64,000 bases of DNA, from contig CAZOGK010000012.1 of the NCBI GenBank assembly GCA_964579295.1, forward strand, positions 25,943 through 89,942, given 5' to 3'. Shown here piece by piece: positions 39,105 through 49,074 of the stretch; positions within the stretch are counted from its first letter, which is position 1; each line of letters begins with the position of its first letter. The notes beneath the pieces were generated by a model. The model saw only the letters and a list, made by a program, of their open reading frames with translations, was not told the DNA's origin and did no database searches. Made by a program: the position numbers and the translations under genes. This DNA is from JAAYYY01 sp964579295. Lineage in GTDB: Bacteria > Chloroflexota > Anaerolineae > Promineifilales > Promineifilaceae.

Positions 39105-42086
39105 CTAGGTCACCTGAATCTGCGAGCCGGCCGGCCCCTTCTGCACCTGGATGCGGCGGGGGAAGGCGTCCTGCAGCTCGCCAATATGCGTGATCACCAG
39201 AATCCGCTCGAAGTCGGGACGAATCACATTGATCGCCTCGACCAGCCGCTGCTGGCCCTGTAGATCCTGGCTGCCAAAGCCTTCGTCGACGACCAGGGTC
39301 TGCAGGCGGGCGCCGGCCCGGCGCGCCAGAATGCGCGACAGCGCCAGCCGCACGGCGAAGTTGACGCGGAACTGCTCGCCTCCGCTGAAATTCTCGTAGG
39401 GCCGCTCGCCGGCGTTGTCGCTGATGGTGATGTCCAGCGTCTCCGCCAGCCCGTCGCGGCTGCGCAGCTCGCGCTGCGTGGCGAAGCTGATGCGCATCTC
39501 GCCCCCGCTGAGCCGCTCCAGCAGGTCGTTGGCATCCATCTCAATTTCCGGCAGCGCCTGCTCGATGAGCAGCGCCTGCACGCCGTCGCGCCCGCACGAC
39601 TTCTTCAGCAGGTCTAGCCGGCGGATGAGCTGGTTCAGGTTGTCGCGCTCTTCCTGCAGCGCCTCTTTACGCTCGCGAAGCTGGGCGATGGTATTCAGAT
39701 CCTGGCGCGCCCAGCCGACGCGCTCGGCCGCGCTGATCTCCTGTTCGCGCAGGCGATCCCGCTCTCTTTCGGCGGCGTCCAGGTCGCCACCCTCGCTGTC
39801 CAGCTTGGCCAGCGCGGCCGCCGCCGCCTCATGCTGTGCGCACAACTCGTTGACCTGACGCTCCTCCTCGGCGAGCTGCTTTTCCATCTCCTGCAGCGCT
39901 TCGCGCACGGGACGAATGGCCGCCTCGGCCTCCTTCAGCGCCTGGTGGCGCTGCGGCGCCTCCGCCAGCTCATCGCGGCGCTGCCGCGCTTCCCCATGCA
40001 ACGTCTCGTCGTAGCCTACGGCGGCGAGCGCTGCGTCCAGCCGGGCCAGCTCCGCCTGCGCTTCCGGCGCGACCCGCTCCTCCGCCAGCCGGTCGCTGAT
40101 GTCCGCCAGGCTTGGTCTGCCCTCGCTCTCCCAGGAAGCTCGCGCCCGGTCGATGGCTCCCTGGCGCGCCCCGGCGTCGGCGAGCTGCTTCTGCGCTGCG
40201 CTGTGAGCCTTCTCCAGCGTCGCCCGTTCCTGCAGTCCCTGGCCCAACGCCTCTACCTGCTGGCGTTGGGCCGCAAGAGTGGTCGTGTCGGCCAGATTGT
40301 CGCCCAGCTGCGCCAGGCGCGTCTCACCTTCTTCCTGCCACGCCTGAACCCGGCGCTCTGTCTCTTCCAGACGCGCCAGCGCCGCCGCCAGCCGCTGCTC
40401 CTGGCTGCGCCGGTCGCGCTCCAGCCGCTCACCGGCGCGCAGCGCCTGCTCCAGCCGGGGGATCTCCAGCTCCAGCGCGGCAATCTGCTCGCGGTTGTGG
40501 CGCCATTGGTCGCCGCGCTCTTTGCCTTCGCGCTGCACCTCGGCCAACACCTCTAGGCGGTGGGCCTCGGTCAGCGGCTGACCACAGGTGGGGCAGTCGC
40601 CCTGCGCCTCGTCCTCAAGCTGCTCGATGCGCTGCTTGAGGCGCTGCATCGTCGCCTCCAGCGCCGGCTGTTCGGCCCGCAGCCGGTCGCGGTCGCCGCG
40701 GGCAAGAGCATGGCGCTCGCGCTGGCGGTCCAGCTCCACGCTCTGCTGCCCAAGCCGTTCCAGCTCCGCTTCGGCCTCCTGGCGGTTCCGCTCGACCTCA
40801 GCTCGCGCCTGCTGCAGGGCGACGATTTCACGCTCGGTATTCTGTAGCTGTTGCTGCTCCTGCTGCCACAGGCGCCGGTCGGCCTCCATCTGCTGCAGCG
40901 CCGCGCGCGCCTCGTGCAGCGCCGCTTCCTGCGCCGCCAGCGTCGCGCGCTCGCCTTCCAGCCGCGCCAGCTCGGCTCGCGCGCTCTCGATGGTCGCCGC
41001 CAGCGTCACCGCTTCCTCGGCCATACGCTCGACCTCTGCCTGGCGCGCCAGCAACTCAGTCTGCTGCTGCAGCAAACGGCTGCGCGCGCTCTCCACAGCC
41101 AGCTCGTGCGGCCGGCGCTCGCGCTGCAGCGCGTGGAAGGCGTCGGCCTTCTCTTGCCACCGGCCGAAGGCAGTCTCGGCTTCCTGCCAGGCGGCAAAAT
41201 CAGTCTGAATCGCGTCGGCTTCCTGCAGCAGAAGCTCGGCGGCGGCCAGCTCGGCGGCACGCTTCTGCCGCGCCGCGGCCATTTCGGCCACCCGTCCCTG
41301 CGCGCGGACAAGCGACGCGTGCAGGTTGGCGACCTGCTGCTTCTGCTGCTTGATGACCGCTTCGTTGAGCCGCATCTGCTCAACCAGCTTCTCCTGAATG
41401 GCGCGCTGGGCAGCTATCTCCTGATGGCGGCCCTCGGCCTGGGCCAGCTCCTCGCGCCGCTGCGGCTCGGTCGCCAGCTCGGCGTCAATCGCCTCCATTT
41501 GCCCGTCGATGGCAGCGCGGCGCGCCTCCTCTTCCTGCAAGCGCCTGTGCGCCGCATCGCGGTAAATGTCCCAACGGTTGACGCCCAGCAACTCGGCCAG
41601 GATCTCCTTGCGCTTGCCGGGCGTCTTGGTCGTAAACTCGTCGGCCCGCCCCTGCAGGAAGAAGCTGGCGTTGACGAAGGTATCGTAATTCATGCGCAGC
41701 AGCTGCTCGATGGCCCCCTGGGTGGCGCGCACGCCCGTCTCGCTCAGGCTGCGCCAGTCGCCATCGTCCGTGCGGATTTGCAGCTCCAGCGACGTTATCT
41801 TGCCCGGCTGCTTGCCGCGGATGACGCGGTAGCAGGCGCCTTCGAGGAGGAAATCCAGGCGGACTTCGGCTGATTCGCCCTTGCGTCCGGCGGCGCGGTT
41901 GACAATATCGTCGTCGCTCTTGCTGCGGCTCTTGCCAAAGAGCGCCCAGGTCATCGCGTCGAGCAGGCTGGATTTGCCGGCGCCGTTTTGCCCGGCGATA
42001 CAGGTTAGATCCAGGCCGTCAAAGTCGAGGCGGGTCATGCCCCGGTACGAGAGAAAGTTGGTCAGTTGTAATCGTAAAGGAATCAT
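39105..42086 (-). CDS. sbcC: Exonuclease SbcC (Rad50-like SMC ATPase)
   Basis: A 993-residue SMC-type ATPase of the Mre11-Rad50 complex, processing DNA ends and hairpins. The N-terminal Walker A is CIAGQNGAGKSSLLDAMTWALFG near residues 30-52. Long coiled coils flank a zinc hook, DCPTCGQPL, near residue 497. The C-terminal lobe has the ABC signature region FSGGEQFRVNFAVRLALSRIL and Walker B LQTLVVDEGFGSQD. The length is normal. Its start is 37 bp downstream of the sbcD stop, so both form an operon. Confidence 0.95.
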   Translation of the reverse strand: MIPLRLQLTNFLSYRGMTRLDFDGLDLTCIAGQNGAGKSSLLDAMTWALFGKSRSKSDDDIVNRAAGRKGESAEVRLDFLLEGACYRVIRGKQPGKITSLELQIRTDDGDWRSLSETGVRATQGAIEQLLRMNYDTFVNASFFLQGRADEFTTKTPGKRKEILAELLGVNRWDIYRDAAHRRLQEEEARRAAIDGQMEAIDAELATEPQRREELAQAEGRHQEIAAQRAIQEKLVEQMRLNEAVIKQQKQQVANLHASLVRAQGRVAEMAAARQKRAAELAAAELLLQEADAIQTDFAAWQEAETAFGRWQEKADAFHALQRERRPHELAVESARSRLLQQQTELLARQAEVERMAEEAVTLAATIESARAELARLEGERATLAAQEAALHEARAALQQMEADRRLWQQEQQQLQNTEREIVALQQARAEVERNRQEAEAELERLGQQSVELDRQRERHALARGDRDRLRAEQPALEATMQRLKQRIEQLEDEAQGDCPTCGQPLTEAHRLEVLAEVQREGKERGDQWRHNREQIAALELEIPRLEQALRAGERLERDRRSQEQRLAAALARLEETERRVQAWQEEGETRLAQLGDNLADTTTLAAQRQQVEALGQGLQERATLEKAHSAAQKQLADAGARQGAIDRARASWESEGRPSLADISDRLAEERVAPEAQAELARLDAALAAVGYDETLHGEARQRRDELAEAPQRHQALKEAEAAIRPVREALQEMEKQLAEEERQVNELCAQHEAAAAALAKLDSEGGDLDAAERERDRLREQEISAAERVGWARQDLNTIAQLRERKEALQEERDNLNQLIRRLDLLKKSCGRDGVQALLIEQALPEIEMDANDLLERLSGGEMRISFATQRELRSRDGLAETLDITISDNAGERPYENFSGGEQFRVNFAVRLALSRILARRAGARLQTLVVDEGFGSQDLQGQQRLVEAINVIRPDFERILVITHIGELQDAFPRRIQVQKGPAGSQIQVT

Positions 42087-42123
42087 AGCCTCTGCATATC
42101 CCGGACGGCAGCCGCTCCCGCCG

Positions 42124-43371
42124 TCAACTATCTACCCCTCCCAACACCTCCCGCGCCAGCTCGCGCATGGCGGCAATCTCCCCCTCGTCTATTTCCAGAT
42201 CGCGCCAATGCAGCTCCAGCAGCTCCTCCGGCGCCATCGTTTCGATTGACAGGTGGTCGCCCAGGCGCGAGCGCTGGCTGAACTGGTGATGCTTGACCAG
42301 CTTCAGCTCAAACGCCTCGGCAAAATGGTCACGGATCGCGCTCTCGTCGAATAGCTGCTCCCAGTCGCGCGGGTAGCTGAAGCGCAGGCGGCAGACCGCC
42401 CCGCGCACACGGTCGGAAACCGGCAGCTGGCGGCGCACGTCGGCCATGAAGCTCTCCGCGTGCGGCGTGTCGATGGTCATATCCACGTAGGGCCGCGTCT
42501 GCAGCGGCACGAACTGCCACGCCGTCTCGCCGCGGCTAACTTGCGCCAGGACAAAGCCCTTCGCCTCGTTGGCCTCGCCAAAGTCGATGCGCTCGATGGA
42601 GCCAGGATAGACGATGGGCGGGTGGCGATCCGGGTTGAGGCTCTGGTGCTTGTGAATATGGCCGAGGGCCACGTAATCCCAGCGCCTATCGCGCACCAGC
42701 GCCGGCCCCAGCGTCAGCTCGTGGCCCAGCATGACCGTGCGCTCGCTGCTGTAGGTGGCGCCCATACCGGTGACGCTGGCGTGGGCCAGCAGGATCAGCG
42801 GTATCTCCGGGTCGGCCTGCTCCAGCGCGCGCGTCAGCCCGTCGGCGACGCGCTCTTCGAGCATCAGCGTCACCTCGTCGCTGCTCTTGCCCATCGTCTC
42901 CTCGCGCGCCAGCAGCGCGCTGCGCGATACCCAGGGCAGGGTAGCGATCTGGACGTTGACGCCCAGCTGCTCGGGCCGCAGCAGGCCCAGCCGGTCGGCG
43001 ACGTGAATGTGGGGGATCTCCAGCGTGCTGTATTCCTGCAGCGTATTGGCGCGCTTGCTGGCCGGCGAGACGTCATGGTTGCCCACGAGCAGCACGGTGG
43101 GAATGCCGGCGCGGGCCAGCTTCATCATGCGCCGGCCCCACTCGCGCTGGAAGGTCGGCTGTGGGTTGCGGTCTTTGTAGGCGTCGCCGGCGAAGAGCAC
43201 CAGATCGACCGGCTCGGCGAGGGCGCGATCCACGATCTGGTCCAACGCGGCGAGAAAATCCATGACGCGCAGCGGTAGCCCTGTCTCCGGGTCGTGGCGG
43301 CCATAATTGGCAATGTCGATGTGCGCGTCGGCGAAGTGAAGAACGCGCAGCGCTTTCTGTGCAGCCATCAT
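42124..43371 (-). CDS. sbcD: Exonuclease SbcD (Mre11-like nuclease)
   Basis: A 415-residue calcineurin-like phosphoesterase and partner of SbcC. Metal-site motifs: RVLHFADAHIDIAN, VDLVLFAGDAYKDRNP, VLLVGNHDVSPA, LILLAHASVTGM and YVALGHIHKHQSL. A capping domain follows after about residue 270. The start is ATG ATG with GGAGGG just upstream; 43371 or 43368 is possible. It is first in the sbcD-sbcC operon. A kelch-protein gene on the same strand ends 14 bp upstream. Confidence 0.94.
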   Translation of the reverse strand: MMAAQKALRVLHFADAHIDIANYGRHDPETGLPLRVMDFLAALDQIVDRALAEPVDLVLFAGDAYKDRNPQPTFQREWGRRMMKLARAGIPTVLLVGNHDVSPASKRANTLQEYSTLEIPHIHVADRLGLLRPEQLGVNVQIATLPWVSRSALLAREETMGKSSDEVTLMLEERVADGLTRALEQADPEIPLILLAHASVTGMGATYSSERTVMLGHELTLGPALVRDRRWDYVALGHIHKHQSLNPDRHPPIVYPGSIERIDFGEANEAKGFVLAQVSRGETAWQFVPLQTRPYVDMTIDTPHAESFMADVRRQLPVSDRVRGAVCRLRFSYPRDWEQLFDESAIRDHFAEAFELKLVKHHQFSQRSRLGDHLSIETMAPEELLELHWRDLEIDEGEIAAMRELAREVLGGVDS

Positions 43372-43385
43372 GCTCCCTCCGTTCG

Positions 43386-45485
43386 CTATGGCGTGTAGGG
43401 CCGGATGATAATCTGGTAGGGGTGCGTCGTCGGCTCGCCGAAGACGCGCACGACCAGGGCGTAATAGACCTTGCCGGGCACAATCGGCAGGGTAATGGCG
43501 CTCTCGTCCTGGTTGCCGACGCGCACACCATAGCCAACCAGCATCTTGTTGTCGTCGTACAGGTAAATGTCGTAGTTGCTGTCCGCCGGGATATTGCTGA
43601 CGACCACCTCGTAGCGGCCGGCGGCGGGAATAGTCCAGCTATAGAAATCGAAGAAATCGTCCTGGCCGGCAAAATCGTGGTGATGCGGCTCGTTGAGCGT
43701 CAGCGGCCAGGCGCCGGCCATCACGTCGTTGGGCTCCACGCTGACCACGTCGTGGAGGAAGTAGGGCATGAAGCTGACCTGCGCCGGGACGAAGAGCGCC
43801 TGCATAAGCGGCACCACGTCGATCTGCCGCTGTCCATCGACCACACTGCCCCACATCTCGCCGCCAAAGATCCAGAGATCGCTGCCGACAAAAGCGCCCT
43901 GAGCCAGCGCGCGCGGCGGATCCTTCACGTTGTAGCGCGAGTCCAGCACGTGCCAGGTACCCGTGGCCGGATCGTAGATTTCGGTGTGGGCGACGGCCGC
44001 CAGCGAGGCATTGATGCCGCCAAATATGTACCAGCGCCCATCGGGCCCGACGGCGCTATCGGCGGCAAAGCGGGCGAAGTTGAGCGAGCCGCGCTCGATC
44101 CAGACGCCGCTGTTGATGTTAAAACATTCGGTCGTGCGCAGCGCCGCCGCCGTATCAGCGTCTATCTTGCCGACGCCGCCGGCTACGCAGAGCTCGGGAC
44201 CGGCCGGCGTCTGCACCAGCCCGGCCACGTGCGCATAGCGGGGCTGCGCCATGTCGGGCAGCGTGGTCGTCCAGGAGTTGCCGGCAATATTATAGAAGAG
44301 CAGGCGGCCCGTCGGCTCGGCGTCAGAAGGCTCCGCCGGGTCGGGGTCGCCCGAGAGGAGGCCACCAACCACGTAATAGCCGCCTTGTTGCGGCGCCGCT
44401 ACGCTCTGGACCCAGCCATAAGGCTGCCCGCTGGGCGAGGCGCTGGCCCAGGGAACCGGAGCAGCCAGGTTCGCCAGCCACTGATCGGTGGCGATGTCAT
44501 AGACGTAGTGAATACCGGCATAGACGCTGTTGTTGCCGATATAGCCGGAGGGAACGTAAATGCGGCCGTTGACGTAGGCGGCGGAGGTGCGCGAATAGCC
44601 CCAGGGGTCGTCAAGTCCCGGCATCGGATATAGCTCCTGCCACTCGCCGGTGGCCGGGTTGAAGCGCGCCGTCAGGCCATCGCGGCTGGGGAAAGCCGTC
44701 ACCTCTGTCTCGCCGCCAATGACGTAGATCCAGGTACCGTCGGAGACGACCATGTGCCGGGTGCGCGGCGCCCAGAATTCGTCATCCGGGTCGCTCCAGG
44801 GGCTCTGATCCCAATAGCTCTCGCTGTCGTCAAGGATGATTGCCAGCCGCAGGTAGGCGGCCTGCTGGCTGGAAACGTGCCAGTCGGCGACCTCGATGTA
44901 GTAGGTCTGCCCCTCGATCACGAAATCGCTCACCAGTGAGAACAAGCCGCTGTAGTCGTCGTTGCAGGCCAGCATGGTGAGCGCGGCGCAGGCGCCGTCG
45001 GCGCTCTGGTAGAGTGCGAGCACGGTGTCGTAGCTATCGTCGTAATCAGACGGCAGAAAATCGGTGTAGACGACCAGCTTGCCGCTGGTCGGCGCCACGA
45101 ACTTATACCAGACGGTGCGGTTGCCGCGCGGATTGATGGGTAGCCCGTGCATACAGGGCAGGATGGGATCAGTCGGCGAGGTGGTCATGTCGTTGACCGC
45201 GACAAAGTCGCCGTCGACGCCGTCGGTCAGATCCAGCTCGGCCGCCGTCTCGCATGAATCACTGGCATGGTCGCCGGGCGCGGCCGGGAACTCGGGCCGC
45301 GGCGCCGCCACGCGCTCCGCCTTGACCTCCTGCCAGACGCCGTCGATAGGGCCGAACAGCTCGCTGCCCACGGGACCGCGCGGCACGGTAATAGGCTCGC
45401 CCGCAGCCGGATTGTCATCTCCGGCGAAGGCGAGAGCCATTGTAGCCAGCAGCAAGAGTAGCAAAAGCAGCAGGGAGCGGCCCAT
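43386..45485 (-). CDS. Secreted kelch-repeat protein with PPC-type domains
   Basis: A 699-residue exported protein. A signal peptide (MGRSLLLLLLLLLATMALAFAG) is followed by a pre-peptidase-C-like beta domain (NRTVWYKFVAPTSGKLVVYTDFLPSDYDDSYDTVLALYQS), then five or so kelch repeats from about residue 235 to 560 (HMVVSDGTWIYVIGGETE ... RFNPATGEWQEL ... YIFGGINASLAAVAHTEIYDPATGTWHVL ... DLWIFGGEM), and a C-terminal PPC domain (DFYSWTIPAAGRYEVVVSNIPADSNYDIYLYDDN). It is likely a surface or extracellular binding protein or a galactose-oxidase-like scaffold; no catalytic residues were identified. ATG 45485 is set by AGGAGG 7 nt upstream. Confidence 0.85.
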   Translation of the reverse strand: MGRSLLLLLLLLLATMALAFAGDDNPAAGEPITVPRGPVGSELFGPIDGVWQEVKAERVAAPRPEFPAAPGDHASDSCETAAELDLTDGVDGDFVAVNDMTTSPTDPILPCMHGLPINPRGNRTVWYKFVAPTSGKLVVYTDFLPSDYDDSYDTVLALYQSADGACAALTMLACNDDYSGLFSLVSDFVIEGQTYYIEVADWHVSSQQAAYLRLAIILDDSESYWDQSPWSDPDDEFWAPRTRHMVVSDGTWIYVIGGETEVTAFPSRDGLTARFNPATGEWQELYPMPGLDDPWGYSRTSAAYVNGRIYVPSGYIGNNSVYAGIHYVYDIATDQWLANLAAPVPWASASPSGQPYGWVQSVAAPQQGGYYVVGGLLSGDPDPAEPSDAEPTGRLLFYNIAGNSWTTTLPDMAQPRYAHVAGLVQTPAGPELCVAGGVGKIDADTAAALRTTECFNINSGVWIERGSLNFARFAADSAVGPDGRWYIFGGINASLAAVAHTEIYDPATGTWHVLDSRYNVKDPPRALAQGAFVGSDLWIFGGEMWGSVVDGQRQIDVVPLMQALFVPAQVSFMPYFLHDVVSVEPNDVMAGAWPLTLNEPHHHDFAGQDDFFDFYSWTIPAAGRYEVVVSNIPADSNYDIYLYDDNKMLVGYGVRVGNQDESAITLPIVPGKVYYALVVRVFGEPTTHPYQIIIRPYTP

Positions 45486-45573
45486 CGGGTATCCTCCTGG
45501 ATAACGGCGCTCATTGTACTCGCTCTCAAGCAAAGCTAAAAATAGCCCCGGCTTTGTTAAGCGCGCGCCAACG

Positions 45574-45601
45574 AAAGGGCCCCTCCCGACGAAGGGGCCC
45601 T
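45574..45601 (-). terminator. Terminator-like hairpin after ileS
   Basis: AGGGCCCCT and its complement (45576-45584, 45593-45601) pair over 9 bp around an 8-nt loop. On the minus strand TTTCGTT follows, a weak U-tract. Confidence 0.65.
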
Positions 45602-45627
45602 CCTACGCAGCTAACGGATGGGCCGCG

Positions 45628-48600
45628 CTAAGCGGCTTTGCGCCAGAATAGGGTGATACGATGGTCGCCCACGCTGACCGTGTCTTCGCGGAAGCCACTC
45701 AGGTCGGCCGGCCGGCCCGGCTCCAGGGTCCGCGCCAGCGTCTCCTGCGCCACATAGCCGGCCAGGCGCTCCAGCGCCGCACGCACCGCGTCGCCGGCCT
45801 CGTAAGTGAGGTGGATGCGATCGCTGATCTCCAGGCCGGCCTCCTTACGCAGCGTATTGACGGCGCGCACCATGTCCCGCGCATAGCCTTCCTGCTCCAG
45901 CTCCGGCGTCAGCGTCACGTCCACGGCAACAGTCACGCCCTGGTCGCTGGCGACGGCCAGGCCGCCGCGTGACTCGGTCTGCACCAGCACCTCCTCCTCG
46001 CCCAGGTCAATCGCCTCGCCGTTCAGCTCGACGCGCAGGCGGCCGGTGCGCTGCAGCTCGCCGGCTGCCTGCGCCGGATCCAGCGCCAGCAGCGCCTGCC
46101 GCAGCCTGGGGAAGTCGGCGCCATAGCGCGGGCCCAGGACGCGGTTGTTAGGGAGCAGTTTGTAGTCCACCAGCTCGCCAACCTCCGCGACGACCTCGAT
46201 TTCTTTAACATTCAGCTCGTCGGCCAGCACGTCGGCCAGCTCCAGGATGTCCTGCCGCTCCCGCTCCGTGGCGACGTTGACGCGGGCGCGGGCCAGCGGC
46301 TGGCGCAGCTTGACGTCGGCGGCGCTGCGCGCGGCCCGCCCCAGGCTGGCGACGGTCACCCCCAGGCGCATCTTGTCCAGCAGCCCCTGGTCGAGCGTGT
46401 CCGCGTCGGCCGTGGGCCACTGCGTATGGTGTACGCTGTCCGGCGCGCCGGGCGCGACGCTGCGCACCAGGTTGCCGTAGATAGCTTCGGTGACAAAGGG
46501 GATGAAGGGCGCCAGTAGCCGGGTCATCGTCACCAGCACGTGGTAGAGTGTGTGATAGGCCGCCTGCTTGTCGTCGTCCATCTGGCTCTGCCAGAAGCGC
46601 CGCCGCGAGCGGCGCACGTACCAGTTGGAGAGGTCGTCGAGGAAAGCTTCCAGCTCCTGGGCCGCGTTCTCCGCGCGGAAAGCGTCAAGTTGCTCGGTCA
46701 CGGCGAGGATGGTCTGGTCGAGGCGGGCAACGATCCAGCGGTCGAGCTGGGCGTTGGCGTCGCTCGGCGACGTGGCCTGCCCCAGCAGCGCGCGCGTCTC
46801 CAGGGCGTCCGCCTGCCCGGCAGCGTCGCCGCGTGGCGTCCAGCCGTCGAGTGCTGCATAGGTGACGAAGAAGCTGTAAACGTTCCAGAGCGGGATAAGA
46901 AAGCGGCGCCGCGCCTCGTCGCCCTTGTTGTAGCCAAAGAAGATGTTCTGTTCCGGCTTCTGACTCAGATAGAGCCAGCGCATGACGTCGGCGCCCATCG
47001 TATCGGCGGCCTCGTTGAACTCGATAGCGTTGCCCCACGACTTGTGCATCTCGCGCCCATCCTCGGCCAGCAGCGTGGCGTAGCCGAAGATGGTCTTGAA
47101 AGGCGGGCGGTTGGTTAGCACCGTGCTTTGCGCCAGCAGGCTATAGAACCAGTTGCGGAACTGCCCGGGAAAGCTCTCGGTGATGAAGTCAGCCGGGAAC
47201 CATTTCGCCCAATAGTCGGGATCGTCGCGATAGTGCAGCGTGCTGTAGGCGACGATGCCGGCGTCGAGCCAGGGGTTGCCCACATCGCTGATGCGGCTGG
47301 CGCGCCCGCCGCACTGCGGGCAGGCAATCTTGACGGCATCCACGTAGGGACGGTGAGGCGAATGGCCGTCGAAGAGATCCCAGCCTTCGGTAGCCCGCTG
47401 CTGCAGCTCTTCTTTACTGCCAATGACGTGGAAATGGCCGCACTCCGGCTGCTCACAGACCCAGATGGGCAGCGCCAGCCCGTAATAGCGCTTCTTGCTG
47501 ATCATCCAGTCGTGCATATTGCGCAGCCAGTCCATCTCCCGGCCATAGCCAAAGGACGGGATCCAGTCAATCTGATCGACCACGTCCATGATCTGGTAGC
47601 GCAGGCTGGCAGCCTTTTCCTCGGCCGACACTTCCTCACGCGGCTTGTCGTAGAGCGGGCCGGTGTCGATGAACCACTCGTCGACCAGCCGGTAGACCAG
47701 TTCCGAGCCGCAGCGCCAGCAGTGCGGGTAGCGATGCACGTAGCGCTGTTTGCGGTAATAGAGATCTTTCTCGCGCAGGTTGGCAAAGATCGGCTCTGTC
47801 ACCTCGCTCACGTGGCGGCCGGTCAGCCAGCCGAAGCCGTCACGGTAGACGCCGCTGCTGTGCAGCGGGGCGATAACGGGCAGGTCGAACTCCTGCGCCA
47901 GCGCGAAGTCCTCGGCGCCGGCGCCCGGAGCAATATGCACGATGCCCGTGCCTTCTTCGGCGCCCACCTCTTTCCAGGGAATGACGCGGTGGGTATAGCC
48001 CGCCATCTCCGCGGCCGGGTGCGGCAGCTCGTCAAACGGCCCGTCATATTCCCAGCCGACCATTTCCTCGCCGCGCAGCTCGCCAACCAGTTCGTAGGCG
48101 CCGGTCAGGGCATTAGGGACGGCGTCTTTCGCCAGGTAGTAGGTCCAGCCGTCGTCCTTGTGCGCCACACGGACGTAGGTCAGCTCCGGCCCAACGGCCG
48201 CGGCCACGTTGCTGGTCAGCGTCCAGGGCGTGGTCGTCCACACCAGCAGCGCCTCTTTCTCGCGGCCGCGCAGGGGGAAGCGGAGGAAGATTGATTCGTG
48301 CGCCACTTCAAAGTAGCCGTCGGTGACGATCTCGTGCTGGCTGATACCCGTCTCGCAGCGGCTGCACCAGGGCATGACGTCATGCCCTTTATAGAGCCAG
48401 CCGCGCTCAAAGCAGCTCTTGAGAAAGGACCAGATCATATAGTTGTTTTCGTCGCTAAAGGTGAAGTAGGAGCCGCCCACTTCGCGCTCGCCTAGCCGCC
48501 CCACCACCTGCTCGACAGTACCTGTAATGGCGCCGGCCGGTCCGTGGTAGGTGATTACCTGCTGCGGATCTGCCTCCAGCTCGGCCCGCAGCGCGCGCAG

Positions 48601-49074
48601 CTTCTCCGGGTCGTTCCATTCCATCCAGTAGCCGAGCCGGATCGACTGCTCGGTCTGCACGGCGGCCCAGCGCAAGACCGACATCTTGCACAGCTTGACG
48701 AACTCGGCGATGCCCAGCTTCTCAATATCCTGTTTGTTGCCGAGGCCAAGCTCTTTTTCCACGTTTACCTCGACCCAGAGACCCTGGCAGTCAAAGCCAT
48801 TCTGCCAGCGCTGGTTGTAGCCCTGCATCGCCTTGTAGCGCTGGTAGAGGTCTTTGTAGGTGCGGCCCCAGGCATGGTGCACGGCCATCGGGTTGTTCGC
48901 CGTGATCGGGCCGTCGAGAAAGCTCCAATGTTTGCCGGCCGAGGCGCGCAGCCGCTGCAGCGTGCGGAAAGCGTCGCTCTCTTCCCAGAAGCGGAGTATC
49001 TCTTTCTCCAGCTCGACAAAGTTCGGTTTGTTTGAGACTTCTGTAAATCCCATCGTCGTCACCATCTCAGTCAT
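45628..49074 (-). CDS. ileS: Isoleucyl-tRNA synthetase with a rearranged HIGH motif
   Basis: A 1148-residue class I synthetase. The catalytic core begins DGPITANNPMAVHHAWGRTYKD; where other IleRS have HxGH this has Ala64-Val65-His66-His67. The KMSKS loop is GREMHKSWGNAIEF (EMHKS, residues 675-679). The CP1 editing domain is present (VWTTTPWTLTSN, GTGIVHIAPGAGAEDF), with Cys pairs in WCSRCETG, CWRCGSE and CPQCGG. The C-terminal anticodon-binding and alpha-beta regions follow. The pattern fits eukaryote-like IleRS2, specifically the subgroup with a shuffled signature. No ribosome site is obvious; in-frame ATGs occur at residues 1, 4 and 8. No T-box was seen upstream. Confidence 0.95.
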   Translation of the reverse strand: MTEMVTTMGFTEVSNKPNFVELEKEILRFWEESDAFRTLQRLRASAGKHWSFLDGPITANNPMAVHHAWGRTYKDLYQRYKAMQGYNQRWQNGFDCQGLWVEVNVEKELGLGNKQDIEKLGIAEFVKLCKMSVLRWAAVQTEQSIRLGYWMEWNDPEKLRALRAELEADPQQVITYHGPAGAITGTVEQVVGRLGEREVGGSYFTFSDENNYMIWSFLKSCFERGWLYKGHDVMPWCSRCETGISQHEIVTDGYFEVAHESIFLRFPLRGREKEALLVWTTTPWTLTSNVAAAVGPELTYVRVAHKDDGWTYYLAKDAVPNALTGAYELVGELRGEEMVGWEYDGPFDELPHPAAEMAGYTHRVIPWKEVGAEEGTGIVHIAPGAGAEDFALAQEFDLPVIAPLHSSGVYRDGFGWLTGRHVSEVTEPIFANLREKDLYYRKQRYVHRYPHCWRCGSELVYRLVDEWFIDTGPLYDKPREEVSAEEKAASLRYQIMDVVDQIDWIPSFGYGREMDWLRNMHDWMISKKRYYGLALPIWVCEQPECGHFHVIGSKEELQQRATEGWDLFDGHSPHRPYVDAVKIACPQCGGRASRISDVGNPWLDAGIVAYSTLHYRDDPDYWAKWFPADFITESFPGQFRNWFYSLLAQSTVLTNRPPFKTIFGYATLLAEDGREMHKSWGNAIEFNEAADTMGADVMRWLYLSQKPEQNIFFGYNKGDEARRRFLIPLWNVYSFFVTYAALDGWTPRGDAAGQADALETRALLGQATSPSDANAQLDRWIVARLDQTILAVTEQLDAFRAENAAQELEAFLDDLSNWYVRRSRRRFWQSQMDDDKQAAYHTLYHVLVTMTRLLAPFIPFVTEAIYGNLVRSVAPGAPDSVHHTQWPTADADTLDQGLLDKMRLGVTVASLGRAARSAADVKLRQPLARARVNVATERERQDILELADVLADELNVKEIEVVAEVGELVDYKLLPNNRVLGPRYGADFPRLRQALLALDPAQAAGELQRTGRLRVELNGEAIDLGEEEVLVQTESRGGLAVASDQGVTVAVDVTLTPELEQEGYARDMVRAVNTLRKEAGLEISDRIHLTYEAGDAVRAALERLAGYVAQETLARTLEPGRPADLSGFREDTVSVGDHRITLFWRKAA

